NCBI GenBank assembly: GCA_024638355.1
Contig: JAHEKO010000172.1
Location: 1 to 7,702, forward strand
DNA: 7,702 bases
DNA from: Acidobacteriota bacterium
GTDB taxonomy: Bacteria > Acidobacteriota > Thermoanaerobaculia > Multivoradales > JAHEKO01
Direction of reading: 5' to 3'
Below are positions 6,190 to 7,702 of this stretch, in pieces (within the stretch, counting starts at the first letter, position 1; every line of letters starts with the position of its first letter). The notes under the pieces are model-generated. The model ran no database searches and was not told where the DNA came from. It was given only the letters and a program-made list of their open reading frames with translations. A program made the translations under genes and the position numbers.

Positions 6190-6861
6190 ATGAGGAAGAT
6201 CAGCGACCTCGGCGCCGTCGAGCAGCGGATCCTCGGCGCCCTGCTCGAGAAGGAGCAGGCGACTCCCGACTACTACCCGTTGACGGTCAACGCCCTGATC
6301 GCGGCCTGCAACCAGAAGAGCAACCGCGATCCGGTGATGGCGCTCACCGAGACCGAGATCGTCGAGACCCTGGACCAGATGCGCCGGGACGTCATGGTCT
6401 GGCGCACCGACGGAGCGCGCAGTGAAAAGTGGAGCCAGTCGATCAGCCGGCGACTCGAGCTCGATCCCTGGGAGAAGGCGATCCTGACCCTGCTGCTGCT
6501 GCGCGGGCCGCAGACCCCGGGCGAGCTGCGCGCCCGGAGCGGCCGCCTGCGGATCTTCGACAGCCTCGACGAGGTCGAGGCGGCGCTCCGGCGCATGGCC
6601 GAGGAAGAGCGCGAGCTGGTGGTCGAGCTCGCCCGCGCCCCGGGCCAGAAGGAGAGCCGCTGGGCGCACCAGCTCGGCGAGCGCATCGAGCGGGCTGCGC
6701 CGCCGTCGGCGCTGGCTCCGGCTCCGGCAGTGGCCCCGGTCGCCGCCCCGCGCCCGATCCCGCGCGCGGGCGACCGCTACGCCGAGCTCGAAGAGCGGAT
6801 CGACTCGCTCGAGAATACGGTCGCCGCGCTGCGCCAGGAGCTCGACTCGCTGCTGTCCTGA
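6190..6861 (+). CDS. yceH: YceH/DUF480 (UPF0502) family protein with C-terminal coiled coil
   Basis: A 223-aa member of the DUF480 family, which has two winged-helix domains; the cellular role is not established. The first domain holds the best-conserved block: VEQRILGALLEKEQATPDYYPL (10-31, from the second strand of the motif), then NALIAACNQKSNRDPVM (34-50), nearly diagnostic for the family. The second domain is marked by LLLLRGPQTPGELRARSGRL (101-120), then FDSLDEVEAAL (123-133) and a closing ARAPGQKESRWAHQL (148-162). Residues 168-194 form an Ala/Pro-rich linker, and RYAELEERIDSLENTVAALRQEL (196-218) is a heptad-like coiled coil, as at the C-terminus of other family members, possibly for dimerisation. 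It starts 12 nt after the symporter stop, which suggests one transcript. DNA binding is suggested by the fold only. Confidence 0.92.
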   Translation: MRKISDLGAVEQRILGALLEKEQATPDYYPLTVNALIAACNQKSNRDPVMALTETEIVETLDQMRRDVMVWRTDGARSEKWSQSISRRLELDPWEKAILTLLLLRGPQTPGELRARSGRLRIFDSLDEVEAALRRMAEEERELVVELARAPGQKESRWAHQLGERIERAAPPSALAPAPAVAPVAAPRPIPRAGDRYAELEERIDSLENTVAALRQELDSLLS

Positions 6862-6927
6862 ACCGCGCGCTTCGACCCCGCTCTCGCCACCGTAGAACCG
6901 GCGCAGGCGCCACCCCGCCGGACCCGT

Positions 6928-6941
6928 GCCGGCTAGCCGGC
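6928..6941. repeat. Perfect 14-bp palindrome GCCGGCTAGCCGGC
   Basis: The sequence equals its own reverse complement. It begins in the last bases of the first repeat copy, where that copy departs from the consensus. It may be a protein-binding site, a recombination joint between repeat copies, or a cruciform core. Confidence 0.6.
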
Positions 6942-6946
6942 GGAAT

Positions 6947-7011
6947 CGCCCCCCACAGGTGGGGCGCTACCCGGTCTCCAATCGATGTAGCGCCCGGACC
7001 CGTGCCGGGCG
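6947..7011. repeat. Three overlapping, mutually exclusive perfect stem-loops
   Basis: Three inverted repeats share arms. CGCCCC (6947-6952) pairs with GGGGCG (6961-6966). GGGCGCTAC (6962-6970) pairs with GTAGCGCCC (6987-6995) over a 16-nt loop. CGCCCGG (6991-6997) pairs with CCGGGCG (7005-7011) over a 7-nt loop. Because the middle stem uses bases of both outer ones, either the middle stem or the two outer stems can form. All are perfect. In RNA from either strand this would be a strong structure. No ribosome binding site or coding region lies close downstream, so a riboswitch or attenuator role has no support. Confidence 0.6.
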
Positions 7012-7166
7012 AATGCGCCGCAGGCGCCACCCCGCCGGACCCGTGCCGGGCGAAGCGCCGCAGGCGCCACCCCGCCGGACCCGTGCCGTGCGAATGCGCC
7101 GCAGGCGCCACCCCGCCGGACCCGTGCCGGGCGAAAGAATGCCGCGCCGGGCTGACCTGCTCGGGG

Positions 7167-7702
7167 CTAGGTCGAGGCGAGGGCCGTGGTTCGGTAGACC
7201 TCGTCCAGGGTCTGCCGCCGGGCCTTCTCGATGCGCGTGAAGCGGCGCTCGAACTGGTCCTGCGCGAAGTCGACGAACGTCGAGGGGTCGAGCTCGAACG
7301 GCACCGGATCGTAGGCGGCGAACGCCTCCTCGACCACCTGGAGAGCGAGCGGCAGGAGCCGCTCCATGCGGCTGTCGATCGCCTCCCAGACACTTTCGCC
7401 GTGCTCGGCGACGAGTCGCGAGAGGAGAAAGACACCGTAGGCGAGGTGGCGGGCCTCGTCCGACTGCACGTGACCGATCAGCTCGCGCATGCCGGGCAGG
7501 ATGCCGTGGCGGTCGAGAACCGTGTAGTAGCCGTGATAGCCGGTCTCGGCCAGCACGCCCTCGACGATCATGTGGTAGGTGACCGAGGCCTCGGCCTGCG
7601 CGATCGGCGAGCGGTCGGCGCGCAGGCGATCGAGGGCGGTCGGTAGCTCGTCGTAGAAGATGGCGCGATAGCTGGGCGTGTGAAAGCGGTCGAGGTCGGA
7701 GC
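7167..7702 (-). CDS. R2-like ligand-binding oxidase (R2lox), C-terminal 177 residues (starts beyond the right edge)
   Basis: The frame stays open from the stop at 7169-7167 to the window edge, so the methionine at 7571 is internal. The fragment is a ferritin-like helical protein. YHMIVEG (codons at 7577-7557) supplies a Tyr five residues before a Glu, and SDEARHLAYG follows with its Glu exactly 35 residues after the first Glu and a His three residues later. This spacing equals Tyr162, Glu167, Glu202 and His205 of characterised R2lox proteins, where the last three bind the Mn/Fe pair and Tyr162 forms an ether cross-link to a Val. By that alignment the first residue seen is about 121, so the other ligands (Glu69, Glu102, His105) lie outside the window. 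The family binds a long-chain fatty-acid-like ligand; the natural reaction is unknown. The lead-in RAIFYDELPTAL also fits. A plain ribonucleotide reductase R2 subunit is less likely. Confidence 0.85.
   Translation of the reverse strand, partial: SDLDRFHTPSYRAIFYDELPTALDRLRADRSPIAQAEASVTYHMIVEGVLAETGYHGYYTVLDRHGILPGMRELIGHVQSDEARHLAYGVFLLSRLVAEHGESVWEAIDSRMERLLPLALQVVEEAFAAYDPVPFELDPSTFVDFAQDQFERRFTRIEKARRQTLDEVYRTTALAST

Larger units (their letters stand above)
6903..7131. repeat. Cluster of about 40-nt GC-rich repeat units between convergent genes
   Basis: Four copies of a 30-nt core that begins GCAGGCGCCACCCCGCC and continues GGACCCGTGCCGG lie at 6903-6932, 7020-7049, 7060-7089 and 7101-7130. 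The copy at 7060 differs by one base near its end (GCCGT). The last three are spaced 40 and 41 nt, joined by GCGAA(T)GCGCC. The second half of another unit lies at 6994-7019; its first half is replaced by a different hairpin-rich segment (about 6951-6993). Each junction contains GCGCC-GCA-GGCGC, a perfect 5-bp stem with a 3-nt loop. The cluster fills most of the gene-free stretch 6862-7166, between the ends of the YceH-like and R2lox-like genes, a typical place for REP/BIME-like elements. It may act as a bidirectional transcript end, but no T-tract is seen. No mobilising gene is present. Confidence 0.85.

Noticed and set aside
4701..6425. A 574-codon plus-strand frame overlapping the symporter
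   Set aside because: It is dominated by Arg and Gly in the wrong frame; the symporter frame has the NSS motifs and a hydrophobic profile.
4801..6669. A 622-codon open frame on the minus strand across the symporter and YceH-like genes
   Set aside because: Its translation is a low-complexity mix of Arg, Asp, Gly, His and Gln, typical of the reverse strand of GC-rich genes, while the plus strand gives two clear families.
6903..7131. Possible CRISPR array
   Set aside because: The units are head-to-tail with no unique spacers of constant length; the joining segments are themselves part of the repeat, and no cas gene is present.
7167..7571. A stand-alone 134-aa protein starting at the methionine at 7571
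   Set aside because: The frame stays open upstream to the window edge, and the 43 codons before this Met continue the R2lox sequence, including the cross-link Tyr.
6429..7646. A 405-codon plus-strand frame through the repeat cluster, with a repeated AGATPPDPCRA-type peptide
   Set aside because: The peptide repeat only reflects the DNA repeat. The frame begins inside the YceH-like gene and ends inside the opposite-strand R2lox gene, both better supported.

Overview
The window is very GC-rich, densely coded bacterial DNA with strong G/C preference at third codon positions. It holds six complete protein genes and two genes cut by the window edges. Nothing in it is diagnostic of a taxon. High GC together with a bacterial sodium symporter, a YceH-family protein, an R2lox-type oxidase and surface-glycan genes would fit an environmental, probably Gram-negative lineage such as Acidobacteriota, but that is an inference from gene content and not a marker-based call. 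I see no rRNA, tRNA, CRISPR array, transposase or phage gene.

Left part (1-4322): the 5' part of a leftward gene for a secreted, Pro/Glu-rich protein faces, across a 194-nt divergent gap, a rightward glycan block. The block holds a membrane-anchored family 2 glycosyltransferase (469-1494), a KpsC/KpsS-like capsule glycosyltransferase (1672-2874) and a 14-helix Wzx-type flippase (2871-4322). The last two overlap at ATGA, so they are probably translationally coupled. Together they suggest sugar addition to a lipid-linked glycan at the inner face of the cytoplasmic membrane and its flipping outward.

Middle (4319-6861): a small leftward gene for a secreted protein of unknown function (4319-4729) ends tail to tail with the flippase, and both stop codons come from one CTAG. 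A 92-nt divergent gap follows, then a rightward pair: an 11-helix sodium-dependent amino-acid-type symporter (4822-6177) and a YceH/DUF480 protein with a C-terminal coiled coil (6190-6861).

Right part (6862-7702): a 305-nt gap between convergent genes holds a GC-rich repeat cluster of about 40-nt units, plus several perfect inverted repeats whose arms overlap and so compete. The window ends in the C-terminal 177 residues of a leftward R2-like ligand-binding oxidase (R2lox), with metal-ligand and cross-link residues at the family's spacing.

I found no convincing new multi-gene system. The most unusual items are the repeat cluster with competing hairpins, the pairing of a capsule Kdo-transferase-like enzyme with a Wzx-type flippase, and the R2lox fragment.
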